Of a stretch of DNA of 64,000 bases, positions 49,196 to 56,450 are shown piece after piece (the first letter of the stretch is position 1; every line of letters begins with the position of its first letter). A program made the position numbers and the translations under genes. The notes under the pieces are model-generated. The model was not told the DNA's origin. It ran no database searches and was given only the letters and a program-made list of their open reading frames with translations. Location: positions 1-64,000 of the forward strand of contig NZ_NMPZ01000010.1 of assembly GCF_002224675.1 (NCBI RefSeq). Direction: 5' to 3'. Origin of the DNA: Segatella copri. GTDB lineage: Bacteria; Bacteroidota; Bacteroidia; Bacteroidales; Bacteroidaceae.

Positions 49196-49768
49196 TTACA
49201 AGTTGTCGATCACATTGCACACACGAGCGAAGATCTCATCTACTGTTCCGAGACCCTCGATGTGATGATGGATACCCTCCTTCTCATACCAGTCGATGAG
49301 AGGAGCAGTCTGTGTATGATATACGTTGAGACGCTTCTTGATAGTCTCCTCGTTGTCATCAGAACGGCCACTCAACTTACCGCGGTTGAGCAGACGAGCC
49401 ATCAACTCATCCTCTGGAACGGCAAGCTCGATCATGGCAGCAATCTTGTGACCACGCTCAGAGAGCATCTTCTTCAAAGCCTCAGCCTGTGGAGTGGTAC
49501 GTGGGAAACCATCGAAGATCACACCTGCGTGATCCTTACCGAAGCTGTCATATACGCTTGCGAGGATGTCGATCATCAACTCATCTGGAATCAACTGACC
49601 ATTGTCGATATAACCCTTGGCAGTCTTGCCGAGCTCTGTACCATTCTTGATTTCGTTACGAAGAACGTCACCTGTTGAAATGTGACCGAGACCATACTTC
49701 TCGATCATCTTGTCGCTCTGTGTACCCTTACCAGCACCTGGAGCACCGAAAATTACGATATTTTTCAT
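49196..49768 (-). CDS. adk: Adenylate kinase
   Basis: A 190-residue adenylate kinase (ATP + AMP to 2 ADP), short type with a reduced LID and no zinc cysteines. P-loop GAPGAGKGTQSDKM, GHISTGDVLRNEI (AMP site), FDGFPRTTPQAEAL, and LNRGKLSGRSDDNEETIKKR (LID Arg residues). Essential housekeeping enzyme. It follows the small membrane proteins and hpt in the same direction. Confidence 0.95.
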   Translation of the reverse strand: MKNIVIFGAPGAGKGTQSDKMIEKYGLGHISTGDVLRNEIKNGTELGKTAKGYIDNGQLIPDELMIDILASVYDSFGKDHAGVIFDGFPRTTPQAEALKKMLSERGHKIAAMIELAVPEDELMARLLNRGKLSGRSDDNEETIKKRLNVYHTQTAPLIDWYEKEGIHHHIEGLGTVDEIFARVCNVIDNL

Positions 49769-49812
49769 TTTTACCTTAATATATATAAATTGTTTTATGT
49801 TGTGTCAGAAAC

Positions 49813-49971
49813 TTAATTTATACTGTTAAACCATTGCTTTCCTTTGGGAGTCATAACAAATAACAAGAATACTATAGCAGGGATTCCCACCATAGCCAAA
49901 ATAATGTATGTACCCAAAAAAGGAATATCCAATAATAGGCTATTAAAAGCCATCAAACTTAAATTTGCCAT
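49813..49971 (-). CDS. Tiny membrane protein, 52 residues
   Basis: From ATG 49971 to TAA 49813: MANLSLMAFNSLLLDIPFL, a hydrophobic helix through TYIILAMVGIPAIVFLLFVM, then TPKGKQWFNSIN. One long membrane segment and a basic C-terminus. Its ATG overlaps the TAA of the upstream 66-residue gene by one base (TAATG), a classic translational-coupling arrangement that supports it being real. No family recognised. Confidence 0.6.
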   Translation of the reverse strand: MANLSLMAFNSLLLDIPFLGTYIILAMVGIPAIVFLLFVMTPKGKQWFNSIN

Positions 49972-50171
49972 TATTTCTTCTTTTTATCGTTATCTTTTTT
50001 ATTCTTCCTAATATAAATACCTGCTATAAACAATATAATTGCTATTAATCCGCTGATAACATACAGCATCCAACGAACATCATTGAGATCCTGCATCATC
50101 GAAGTAACAAATACAGCAGTCAAGAAGTACTTGGAGACATCCAAGCAATAATCACTAATTTTCTCCCACAT
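49971..50171 (-). CDS. Small membrane protein, 66 residues (DUF6722-like)
   Basis: MWEKISDYCLDVSKYFLTAV, then a second helix (WMLYVISGLIAIILFIAGIY) and a very basic tail (IRKNKKDNDKKKK). Two hydrophobic segments. The N-terminal pattern (amphipathic helix with D-x-x-KY, then T-A) is reminiscent of the DUF6722 small membrane proteins of Bacteroidota; this match is from memory and not checked. Lies 10 nt from the hpt stop and is coupled to the 52-residue gene. Confidence 0.6.
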   Translation of the reverse strand: MWEKISDYCLDVSKYFLTAVFVTSMMQDLNDVRWMLYVISGLIAIILFIAGIYIRKNKKDNDKKKK

Positions 50172-50181
50172 GCTTCACCCC

Positions 50182-50721
50182 CTATTCTTCTACAATCGTG
50201 TAGATGTCGCGGAGGTTTCTGCCTTCTTGGTCATAATCTAATCCATATCCTACGATGAAATCGTTAGGGATTTCCATTACGGCATAGTTGATGTCCAGAT
50301 CCACCTTCAGATTGCCCGGCTTCACGAGGAGCGAGCAGATCTCGATGCTGGCTGGATTCTTCTTCTTCAGATCCTCGATCATGTGAGCCATGGTAAAGCC
50401 GGAATCCACGATGTCCTCCACGATCACCACGTGGCGACCGGTAAGATCCTGGTTCAGCCCCATCAGGGTCTTCATGCTGCCGGTAGAACTGGTGCCCTCG
50501 TAGGAAGCATACTTCACAAAAGAAATCTCGCTTGGTACCGTAATCATTCGCATCAGATCGGCAGCGAAGATAAACGAACCATTCAACACAGCCAGGAACA
50601 CCGGAGTCTTGTCCGCATAATCCTGGTTCAATCGGTCGGCAACGACCTGTACCTTCTTCAGAATATCTGCCTCTGGAATGGAGGTCTTGAAGGTCTTATC
50701 CTTGATTTTTACTATGCCCAT
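50182..50721 (-). CDS. hpt: Hypoxanthine phosphoribosyltransferase
   Basis: A 179-residue purine salvage enzyme converting hypoxanthine or guanine plus PRPP to IMP or GMP. LAVLNGSFIFAADL, SYEGTSSTGSMKTL, the PRPP loop VVIVEDIVDSGFTM and the C-terminal DFIVGYGLDYDQEGRNL are diagnostic. The minus-strand -7 box TAATTTTG at 50747-50754 lies 26 nt upstream. Heads a run with the two tiny membrane proteins and possibly adk. Confidence 0.94.
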   Translation of the reverse strand: MGIVKIKDKTFKTSIPEADILKKVQVVADRLNQDYADKTPVFLAVLNGSFIFAADLMRMITVPSEISFVKYASYEGTSSTGSMKTLMGLNQDLTGRHVVIVEDIVDSGFTMAHMIEDLKKKNPASIEICSLLVKPGNLKVDLDINYAVMEIPNDFIVGYGLDYDQEGRNLRDIYTIVEE

Positions 50722-50746
50722 AGTCTTGATGATATAATATTTTCTG

Positions 50747-50754
50747 CAAAATTA
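50747..50754 (-). promoter_or_regulatory. -7 box of hpt
   Basis: TAATTTTG on the minus strand. Divergent from the nnr promoter 44 nt away. Confidence 0.5.
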
Positions 50755-50797
50755 CGAAAAAATCGTGAAACTTCATCCATTCATCGACTTTTTTTAG

Positions 50798-50805
50798 TAC
50801 TTTTG
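50798..50805 (+). promoter_or_regulatory. -7 box of the NAD(P)HX repair gene
   Basis: TACTTTTG, 43 nt before the ATG at 50848. Confidence 0.5.
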
Positions 50806-50847
50806 CATTAAATTAATCAGATAATCGGACATAACATACATTAATAT

Positions 50848-52365
50848 ATGAAAATATTCACTAGTGCTCAGATACATGAGCTGGATAAATACACCATTGA
50901 GCATGAGCCGATCACATCGCTCAACCTGATGGAAAGGGCGGCAAAGGCGCTCACCCGTGCCATCGAGCAGGAATGGTCTAACAGAACGCCGGTCGTGGTC
51001 TTCGCCGGTCCGGGAAACAATGGTGGTGATGCACTTGCCGTGGCACGCCTCCTCAGCGAAGACGGATATGGGGTGAGTGTATTCCTGTTCAATGTGCACA
51101 ACAAGCTTTCTGCCGACTGTGCCACCAACAAGAAACGACTCATCGAGGGTAAGCGCGTCAAGCAGTTTACAGAGGTCACCGTCAACTTCGACCCTCCTCA
51201 GCTCGAAGCGGGAATGCTCGTGGTGGATGGTCTCTTCGGCAGCGGACTCAACAAGCCGCTGGCGGGCGGATTCGCTGCCATGGTGAAATACATCAACCAG
51301 AGTGCGGCAAAGATTGTGAGCATCGACCTGCCTTCCGGTCTGATGAGCGAGGACAATTCCTACAACATCAGCGCCAACATCATCCGTGCCGACCTCACCC
51401 TCACCCTGCAGCAGAAGAAGCTGTCGATGATGATGGCAGACAACCAGCAGTACCTGGGCAGAATCAAGGTACTTGATATCCGACTCTCTCCAGAGTTCAT
51501 CCAGCGCACCGAGAGCCGTTGCAGCATCCTTGAGGAGAAGGACATCCGCCAGCTCCTGAAGCCTCGCGGCGACTTCGCCCACAAGGGCAGCATGGGCACG
51601 GCACTCCTCATCGCAGGCAGCTACGGCATGTCGGGCGCTTCGGTCCTTGCCACCAGAGCCTGCCTCAGAACGGGTGTGGGAAAGGTGATTACCCATACGC
51701 CTAAGAGAAACTACGAAATCATGCAGATTTCCGTGCCCGAGGCGGTACTGCAGATGGATACAGAGGAAACCATCTTCAGCGAACCGGTAGATACGGAAGA
51801 TTACCACGCCATGGGCATCGGTCCGGGACTGGGAACCAGCGAGGCGACAGCCATCGCCCTGATTGCCCAGCTCAGAAGATGCACCTGTCCGGTAGTGGTG
51901 GATGCCGATGCACTCAACATCCTTGCCAGTCACCGTGCCTGGATGCAGCAGTTGCCTAAGAACCTCATCTTCACTCCACATCCTAGGGAGCTTGACCGCC
52001 TGGCTGGCATCACCAGCAGCAACTGCACCGAGCGCCTCTTCAAGGCATGCGAGCTTGCCGACCGTCTGCACGGCTACATCCTGCTGAAGGGACATTTCTC
52101 TGCCCTCTGTCATCCGGATGGTAAGGTGGAGTTCTGCTCTACGGGCAACAGCGGTATGGCTACGGCGGGCAGTGGCGATGTGCTTACAGGCATCATCACC
52201 GCTCTTCTGGCTCGCGGCTACAAGCAGGCAGATGCTGCCCGCATCGGTATGTACCTTCATGGTCTTGCCGGCGACCTCGCCATCAAGGACCTGGGCAAGG
52301 AAAGCCTTATCGCCAGCGATCTCATCGATTACCTGCCGAAGGCATTCCTCAGATTGGAAGAGTAA
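50848..52365 (+). CDS. nnr: Bifunctional NAD(P)H-hydrate epimerase/dehydratase
   Basis: A 505-residue metabolite-repair enzyme. Residues 1-210 are the YjeF_N epimerase domain (VVVFAGPGNNGGDALAVARLL, VDGLFGSGLNKPL, SIDLPSGLMSED). Residues 235-500 are the ADP/ATP-dependent dehydratase with a ribokinase-like fold (AHKGSMGTALLIAGSYGMSG, AMGIGPGLGT, VDADALNILA, TPHPRELDRL, NSGMATAGSGDVLTGII). It restores NAD(P)H damaged by hydration. Monocistronic, ended by a very stable terminator. Confidence 0.94.
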   Translation: MKIFTSAQIHELDKYTIEHEPITSLNLMERAAKALTRAIEQEWSNRTPVVVFAGPGNNGGDALAVARLLSEDGYGVSVFLFNVHNKLSADCATNKKRLIEGKRVKQFTEVTVNFDPPQLEAGMLVVDGLFGSGLNKPLAGGFAAMVKYINQSAAKIVSIDLPSGLMSEDNSYNISANIIRADLTLTLQQKKLSMMMADNQQYLGRIKVLDIRLSPEFIQRTESRCSILEEKDIRQLLKPRGDFAHKGSMGTALLIAGSYGMSGASVLATRACLRTGVGKVITHTPKRNYEIMQISVPEAVLQMDTEETIFSEPVDTEDYHAMGIGPGLGTSEATAIALIAQLRRCTCPVVVDADALNILASHRAWMQQLPKNLIFTPHPRELDRLAGITSSNCTERLFKACELADRLHGYILLKGHFSALCHPDGKVEFCSTGNSGMATAGSGDVLTGIITALLARGYKQADAARIGMYLHGLAGDLAIKDLGKESLIASDLIDYLPKAFLRLEE

Positions 52366-52376
52366 GATTGGAAAAG

Positions 52377-52432
52377 TATAAGAATGCAGAAAGGGTGTGC
52401 TCGTGTGAGCACACCCTTTCTGCATTCTTATA
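52377..52432. terminator. Very long-stem convergent terminator
   Basis: A perfect 26-bp stem: TATA then AGAATGCAGAAAGGGTGTGC and TC, loop GTGT, and its full complement ending at 52432. It lies between nnr (plus) and the LuxR-type regulator (minus) and can act for both. Confidence 0.85.
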
Positions 52433-52446
52433 TGCTATTATTTATA

Positions 52447-53259
52447 CTAGGCTTCCAATGAATTTCTGGCTTCATAGAAGCGTTTTTCCAGCTCGCGTCG
52501 CAAATCGTCCTTGCGGTCCATATTCAGCTTCTTGCGGATATGGCTGCGCTGGCTGGTGATGTTCGATTCACTCTTGTTCAGTTCGATGCAGATTTCCTTC
52601 AGCATCTTACCTTCCAGCACCATCTGGCAGATCACCCTCTCACTGTTGGTGAGGTCGGCACATACCAGATCCCATGCCTTCTTGCTCAGCTCGCTGGTCT
52701 TCAACTGTTCTGCGGCACGGTCCAGGATATTCTGCTGCTGCTCCGGACTCAGTCGGCTCAGCAGGTTTACCGCCATATCCTTCTCTTCATCCTTCAGGTC
52801 GGCAAGCATGTGCAGAGCCTTCCTCTCTTCTTCCCTCATCTGCTTGGGTTGTCTGAGTTCCTTGACCATGACTGGTTCCGAATTATAGAGCCATACATAA
52901 AGAATCATCAGGAAACCTACCAGAACAGCCTTGATGCTGAAGAGCAGCACGGAGATCTGCGTATGCGAGATGGCTACCGCTACCACTGGCAGCAGAGCGA
53001 CGGTAAAGCCGAGCGTGGTTCGGTGGAGCTGCTGGCTCTGGGCGGTAATGGCGAGTATAAACATGATGAAGATATTGCTCATCACGCTCAGGTTGTCCCG
53101 GTCACCCTGATAGTGCAGACAAAGCATACTGTCTATTGCCAGCTTGACGAATACGAGGATATAGAGCAGGGAGATGCCGGTCTTGAATACCACCTTGCGC
53201 TTCAACACCACATACGTCAGCACCGCCAGTGCAAGGGTATGGACTATATTATAGAACAT
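52447..53259 (-). CDS. Membrane-anchored LuxR-type regulator (C-terminal part if frameshifted)
   Basis: A 270-residue protein: about four to five membrane helices (residues 5-125), a helical linker (about 130-195, REEERKALHMLADLKDEEKD) and a LuxR/GerE-type HTH (about 200-260: LTNSERVICQMVLEGKMLKE, NKSESNITSQRSHIRKKLNM). The ATG at 53259 lies just after a G8 tract, and the upstream 63-residue reading frame (53249-53440) would be in frame if the tract had seven Gs. So the true protein may be 330 residues, with an extra N-terminal helix. Likely a transcription regulator sensing a membrane signal; target unknown. Confidence 0.75.
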   Translation of the reverse strand: MFYNIVHTLALAVLTYVVLKRKVVFKTGISLLYILVFVKLAIDSMLCLHYQGDRDNLSVMSNIFIMFILAITAQSQQLHRTTLGFTVALLPVVAVAISHTQISVLLFSIKAVLVGFLMILYVWLYNSEPVMVKELRQPKQMREEERKALHMLADLKDEEKDMAVNLLSRLSPEQQQNILDRAAEQLKTSELSKKAWDLVCADLTNSERVICQMVLEGKMLKEICIELNKSESNITSQRSHIRKKLNMDRKDDLRRELEKRFYEARNSLEA

Positions 53260-53440
53260 GCCCCCCCCATGCTTTCATCATGTAAAACAAAAGGAAGTGA
53301 TAGGGAATAATGAGTATCTCTATCAGAGTCAAAAGGACAAAGGCAATCACCCTTCGGCGATCCACCACTCCACAATAGTCAGGGCATAAATGATGTTCCA
53401 AGCGCAAACACCAATCCCAAAGTTTGTTCTTAGCTTTCAT
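53249..53440 (-). CDS. N-terminal piece of the membrane LuxR regulator, cut at G8 tract
   Basis: A 63-residue frame: a charged start (MKAKNKLWDWCLRLEHH), then a membrane helix (VIAFVLLTLIEILIIPYHFL), ending MMKAWGGHVL at a stop just after G8 (53261-53268). A one-base contraction changes WGGHVL-stop into WGG followed directly by MFYNIVH of the next gene. Either a slippage-prone on/off switch, a programmed frameshift, a sequence error or a decayed gene. As it stands the two frames overlap by 11 nt. Confidence 0.55.
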   Translation of the reverse strand: MKAKNKLWDWCLRLEHHLCPDYCGVVDRRRVIAFVLLTLIEILIIPYHFLLFYMMKAWGGHVL

Positions 53441-54061
53441 TTCTTGCTTTCAATTTACTTATAGTTTAAACAATCGTTGATACTTATACATCATCAAAGT
53501 CTTGCCCACTTGGGGCTCTTTGCATTCCTTTCAGAACCTCTGAGTCCTGAATTCATTGTTGATTTACTAACTTATTCTTCTCAGCTGCAAAATTACAACT
53601 AAAAATCGAAAAACTCTAAGAAAACAGATAAAAAGTGGCTAAAAAAGCAAAAAACAGATGAGAAAAAGCATTTTTCAGGGTTTTTCAGTGTTTCATTTAT
53701 GCGGTTTTTATTCGGTATCAGCATTTTTAGGCGCATTTTTCTTGGCAGCAATCGAAAAAGACGCTATCTTTGCAATCGTAAAAACAAAGTTCGCGGTTTC
53801 AAGCCCGAGCTTCCAATCAAACCCCAAAGTTGCCAACAGGCATCTAAGAACAGAGGAGTAGATGATAAAGATGATGATGAGTAGAAGAAGAGTAAATGAT
53901 AGACTTACTATTCTTTAATAAATAAAGTCTAGTTTCAAGCCTATTGAATGGAAGGAAAAGGAAATTAAGAAAAAGAAAAAGTATAAGTATAAGTAAAAGA
54001 TGATGATGCGTTTCTCTAGAGAGACCATTTGTCATTCTTAAATCATTAAAAGATTTTAAGT
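53441..54061. other. Intergenic region upstream of the fimbrial operon
   Basis: No convincing gene in this 620-bp gap. It contains a likely promoter at 53741-53772 and a purine-rich leader that ends with the AAGTATAAGTAAAAGA element (53979-54000) seen before several fimbrial genes. I see no inverted repeats that would suggest an invertible promoter. Confidence 0.5.
53741..53772 (+). promoter_or_regulatory. Putative fimbrial operon promoter
   Basis: CTTG (53741-53744), 20 nt, TATCTTTG (53765-53772). It would give a leader of about 285 nt before the first fimbrial ATG (54062). Confidence 0.55.
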
Positions 54062-54646
54062 ATGAACAGAAGGATTTTAATTGCGCTACTGGCTGTAGGT
54101 AGCTTCATCTGCCCAGCCGTCGCTCAGAAGGTGGCCTTGAAGACGAACCTCCTTTATGATGCTACAAGCACCATGAACCTCGGCTTCGAATTTGGCCTTT
54201 CCCCAAAATGGACCTTGGATGTATCCGGCAACTACAACCCGTGGACATTTTCCAAGAACAAGAAGTGGCAGCACTGGCTTGTTCAACCAGAAGCTAGATA
54301 CTGGTTCTGCAATAAGATGATGGGCTCCTTCATCGGCTTCCACGCCCTCGGAGGTTCTCATAACATAGGTAACGTAGATCTTGACTTCAAGTTCCTCGGT
54401 ACCGACTTCTCCAAATTGAAAGATTACAGATACGAAGGTTGGTTCGTAGGTGCAGGTGTTGCATACGGTTATACCTGGGCTCTCTCCAAGCATTGGAACT
54501 TCGAGGCTGAACTCGGAGTGGGATACGTTTATTCGAAATCGGATAAATATGAATGCCCACAGTGTGGTGAGAAACTCGAGAAAGACAAGGCGCATCACTA
54601 CGTAGGACCTACCAAGGCGGCACTCAATCTGGTGTATGTCTTCTAA
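54062..54646 (+). CDS. DUF3575 outer-membrane protein of the fimbrial locus
   Basis: A 194-residue protein with signal peptide (ICPAVAQ). KVALKTNLLYDATSTMNLGF and EFGLSPKWTLDVSGNYNPW are the DUF3575 signature. It is a predicted 8-strand barrel-like outer-membrane protein (alternating aromatic strands, C-terminal LVYVF). DUF3575 genes commonly open Bacteroidota fimbrial loci. A Cys pair (ECPQCGEKLEKDKAHH, about 160-175) in the last loop may bind metal or form a disulfide. Probably helps anchor or assemble fimbriae. First gene of the operon. Confidence 0.8.
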   Translation: MNRRILIALLAVGSFICPAVAQKVALKTNLLYDATSTMNLGFEFGLSPKWTLDVSGNYNPWTFSKNKKWQHWLVQPEARYWFCNKMMGSFIGFHALGGSHNIGNVDLDFKFLGTDFSKLKDYRYEGWFVGAGVAYGYTWALSKHWNFEAELGVGYVYSKSDKYECPQCGEKLEKDKAHHYVGPTKAALNLVYVF

Positions 54647-54688
54647 TTCATGATACATTATTATATTAATAAGTAAAAACTGAAGATT

Positions 54689-56125
54689 ATGAATACATAT
54701 AAGATTTTAAACAAGACACTTGGAGCCGTCGCCCTCAGCATTCTGTTTAGCACTAACGCTATCGCTCAGGAACAGGCTGCCAAGGATATGAAAGTCCTCA
54801 ACAAGGAAATCAAGAAGAAAGGCAATAAGGTGAACGTCTATATGGACCTCAATCTCGATGACGTGAAACTGGCAAGCAACAAGGGTCTCATCTTTACACC
54901 TATTCTATATAAGGGTGAGGATACGCTCAAACTCCCGGCTGTGGAGGTGATGGGTAACAAGAGATACATCTACTACCAGCGTACCAAGAAGACCGCTACC
55001 CAGAACCCGCTCATCGTTGCCAAGCGTGAAAACAAGGAGCCACAGACGCTCCGATACGCTTACTCTACTCCTTACCAGGACTGGATGAAAAACTCCAACT
55101 TCGCCATCAGCAATGATGCATGCGGATGTAACCAGAAACTGCTGGCAGAAAACCTGCTCACCAACAATGGCGAGGCGCTCGTTACTCCTCAGCAGCTCTA
55201 TCAGGCTTATCAGCAGCCAAAGGCGGAGGCAGTGAAGATCAGACAGGAAAACGGTTCGGCTAGACTCAACTTCCGCATCAACAAGTGGGATATTGTGAAG
55301 GATCTCGGTAACAATACCAATGAGTTGGCTACCATCAAGCAGACGCTCGACCTCGTGAAGAACGACCCTGATGTAACCATCACTTCCATTACCCTCCACG
55401 GATATGCTTCTCCAGACGGCAGCTATGCCAACAACAACAAGCTTTCCCGCAACCGTACCCAGGCTCTCTACAACTATCTGTTGAAGACCTACCCTATCGA
55501 CAAGAAGCTCTTCAAGGTAGAATCTACAGCTGAGGATTGGGAAGGAACACTGGAGTACATCAAGAGTCACAACATCCCTCAGAAGGAAGCTGCTCTCAAG
55601 ATCATCAACAGCGATATGACTCCTGACCAGAAGGAACAGACGCTCGCAGCCAAGGCTGGTGAGGCATTCCGATTCCTCGTTGACAAGGTTTGGCCAGGCT
55701 TGCGCCGCACAGATTACACCATCGAGTACGACGTGAAGGCATTCAACCTCGAAGAGGCTCGCAGAGTGATCAACACCCGTCCGCAGAAGCTCTCTCTCCA
55801 GGAGATGTACATGGTGGCAAACAGTTATCCGAAGGGAAGCGAAGAGTACAACAATGTATTCGACACAGCCGTGAAGATGTTCCCAGAAGATAAGCTCGCC
55901 AATCTGAATGCAGCCCTTGCAGCCATCGACAGAGGTGACAAGGTAAGCGCAGAGAAGTACCTGAAGAAGGCTGGCACCGGTGCCGAAGTAGATAATGCCC
56001 GTGGTTGCCTCGCCGTTCTCAATGAGGATTACGAAGCTGCCAAGCAGTACTTCCAGAAGGCAGTAGCCGGCGGCTTGAAGGGTGCTCAGGAGAATCTCAA
56101 CAAGCTGAACAAGATTGTGGAGTAA
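54689..56125 (+). CDS. DUF3868/OmpA-like fimbrial accessory protein
   Basis: A 478-residue secreted protein. Signal peptide (TNAIAQ), DUF3868-like N-terminal beta domain (about 35-150), then an OmpA-like domain (about 185-280: RLNFRINKWDIVKDLGNN, ITLHGYASPDGSYANNNKLS, RNRTQALYNYLL), a helical region, and TPR-like helices at the end (NARGCLAVLNEDYEAAKQYF). The OmpA-like part would bind peptidoglycan. Family members sit next to DUF3575 in fimbrial operons and are thought to support fimbriae in the envelope. 42 nt after the DUF3575 gene. Confidence 0.8.
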   Translation: MNTYKILNKTLGAVALSILFSTNAIAQEQAAKDMKVLNKEIKKKGNKVNVYMDLNLDDVKLASNKGLIFTPILYKGEDTLKLPAVEVMGNKRYIYYQRTKKTATQNPLIVAKRENKEPQTLRYAYSTPYQDWMKNSNFAISNDACGCNQKLLAENLLTNNGEALVTPQQLYQAYQQPKAEAVKIRQENGSARLNFRINKWDIVKDLGNNTNELATIKQTLDLVKNDPDVTITSITLHGYASPDGSYANNNKLSRNRTQALYNYLLKTYPIDKKLFKVESTAEDWEGTLEYIKSHNIPQKEAALKIINSDMTPDQKEQTLAAKAGEAFRFLVDKVWPGLRRTDYTIEYDVKAFNLEEARRVINTRPQKLSLQEMYMVANSYPKGSEEYNNVFDTAVKMFPEDKLANLNAALAAIDRGDKVSAEKYLKKAGTGAEVDNARGCLAVLNEDYEAAKQYFQKAVAGGLKGAQENLNKLNKIVE

Positions 56126-56130
56126 GCTAA

Positions 56131-56250
56131 GCGCCCTGAAAGGGCAAAAGCTCCTAGCCCAGGGCAACACCCTGGGTAAACAAGCCGAAAGCAAAGCGCC
56201 CTGAACCAACGGTCACCGGCCGAAGGGAAAGGTAAAGGGCAAAAGCTTCA
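56131..56250. repeat. REP-like palindromic repeats, left of Mfa1 gene
   Basis: GCGCCCTGAAAGGGCAAAAG then CTCCTAGCCCAGGGC and CACCCTGGGTA (56131-56180) form two short palindromes (GCCCT/AGGGC and CCCAGGG/CCCTGGG). A second, interrupted copy runs 56196-56247. The same unit appears inverted at 63796-63845. Confidence 0.65.
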
Positions 56251-56450
56251 TAAACGCTTGATGTAATTTATATATAAGTAAAAGAATAAACATAAACAAT
56301 AATATAAACTAAAAAATTTAATTTAAGAACAAGAAAAGAAAGAATAGTATTTGATTACCCCCGGGCGAAGACAGTGATGAGGTCTGAGAGACCCGTCCAT
56401 TTCGCAACTCAAACTAAAAATTTTGTATAACACTTAATAAGTAAAAGATT
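56251..56450 (+). promoter_or_regulatory. Leader region of the Mfa1 pilin gene
   Basis: Contains two copies of the ATAAGTAAAAGA element (56271-56285 and 56434-56448) and a GC-rich hairpin (GGTCT 56381-56385, loop GAG, AGACC 56389-56393) within an otherwise AT-rich stretch. No clear TAnnTTTG box, so mfa1 may be read from the upstream promoter and shaped by RNA processing. Confidence 0.4.

Noticed and set aside
50794..52425. 543-residue reading frame antisense to the NAD(P)HX repair gene
   Set aside because: Shadow of a highly conserved plus-strand enzyme; it also runs through the hairpin terminator and the nnr promoter.
53582..54061. Invertible promoter upstream of the fimbrial operon
   Set aside because: Looked for paired inverted repeats as in phase-variable Bacteroidota loci; only a short AT palindrome near 53920 was seen.
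54905..56209. 434-residue antisense frame over the DUF3868/OmpA-like gene
   Set aside because: Shadow with no start signals; the plus-strand gene has clear domains and a signal peptide.
56131..56250. CRISPR-like array
   Set aside because: Repeats are palindromic, irregularly spaced and oriented both ways, with no constant spacer length; REP-like fits better.
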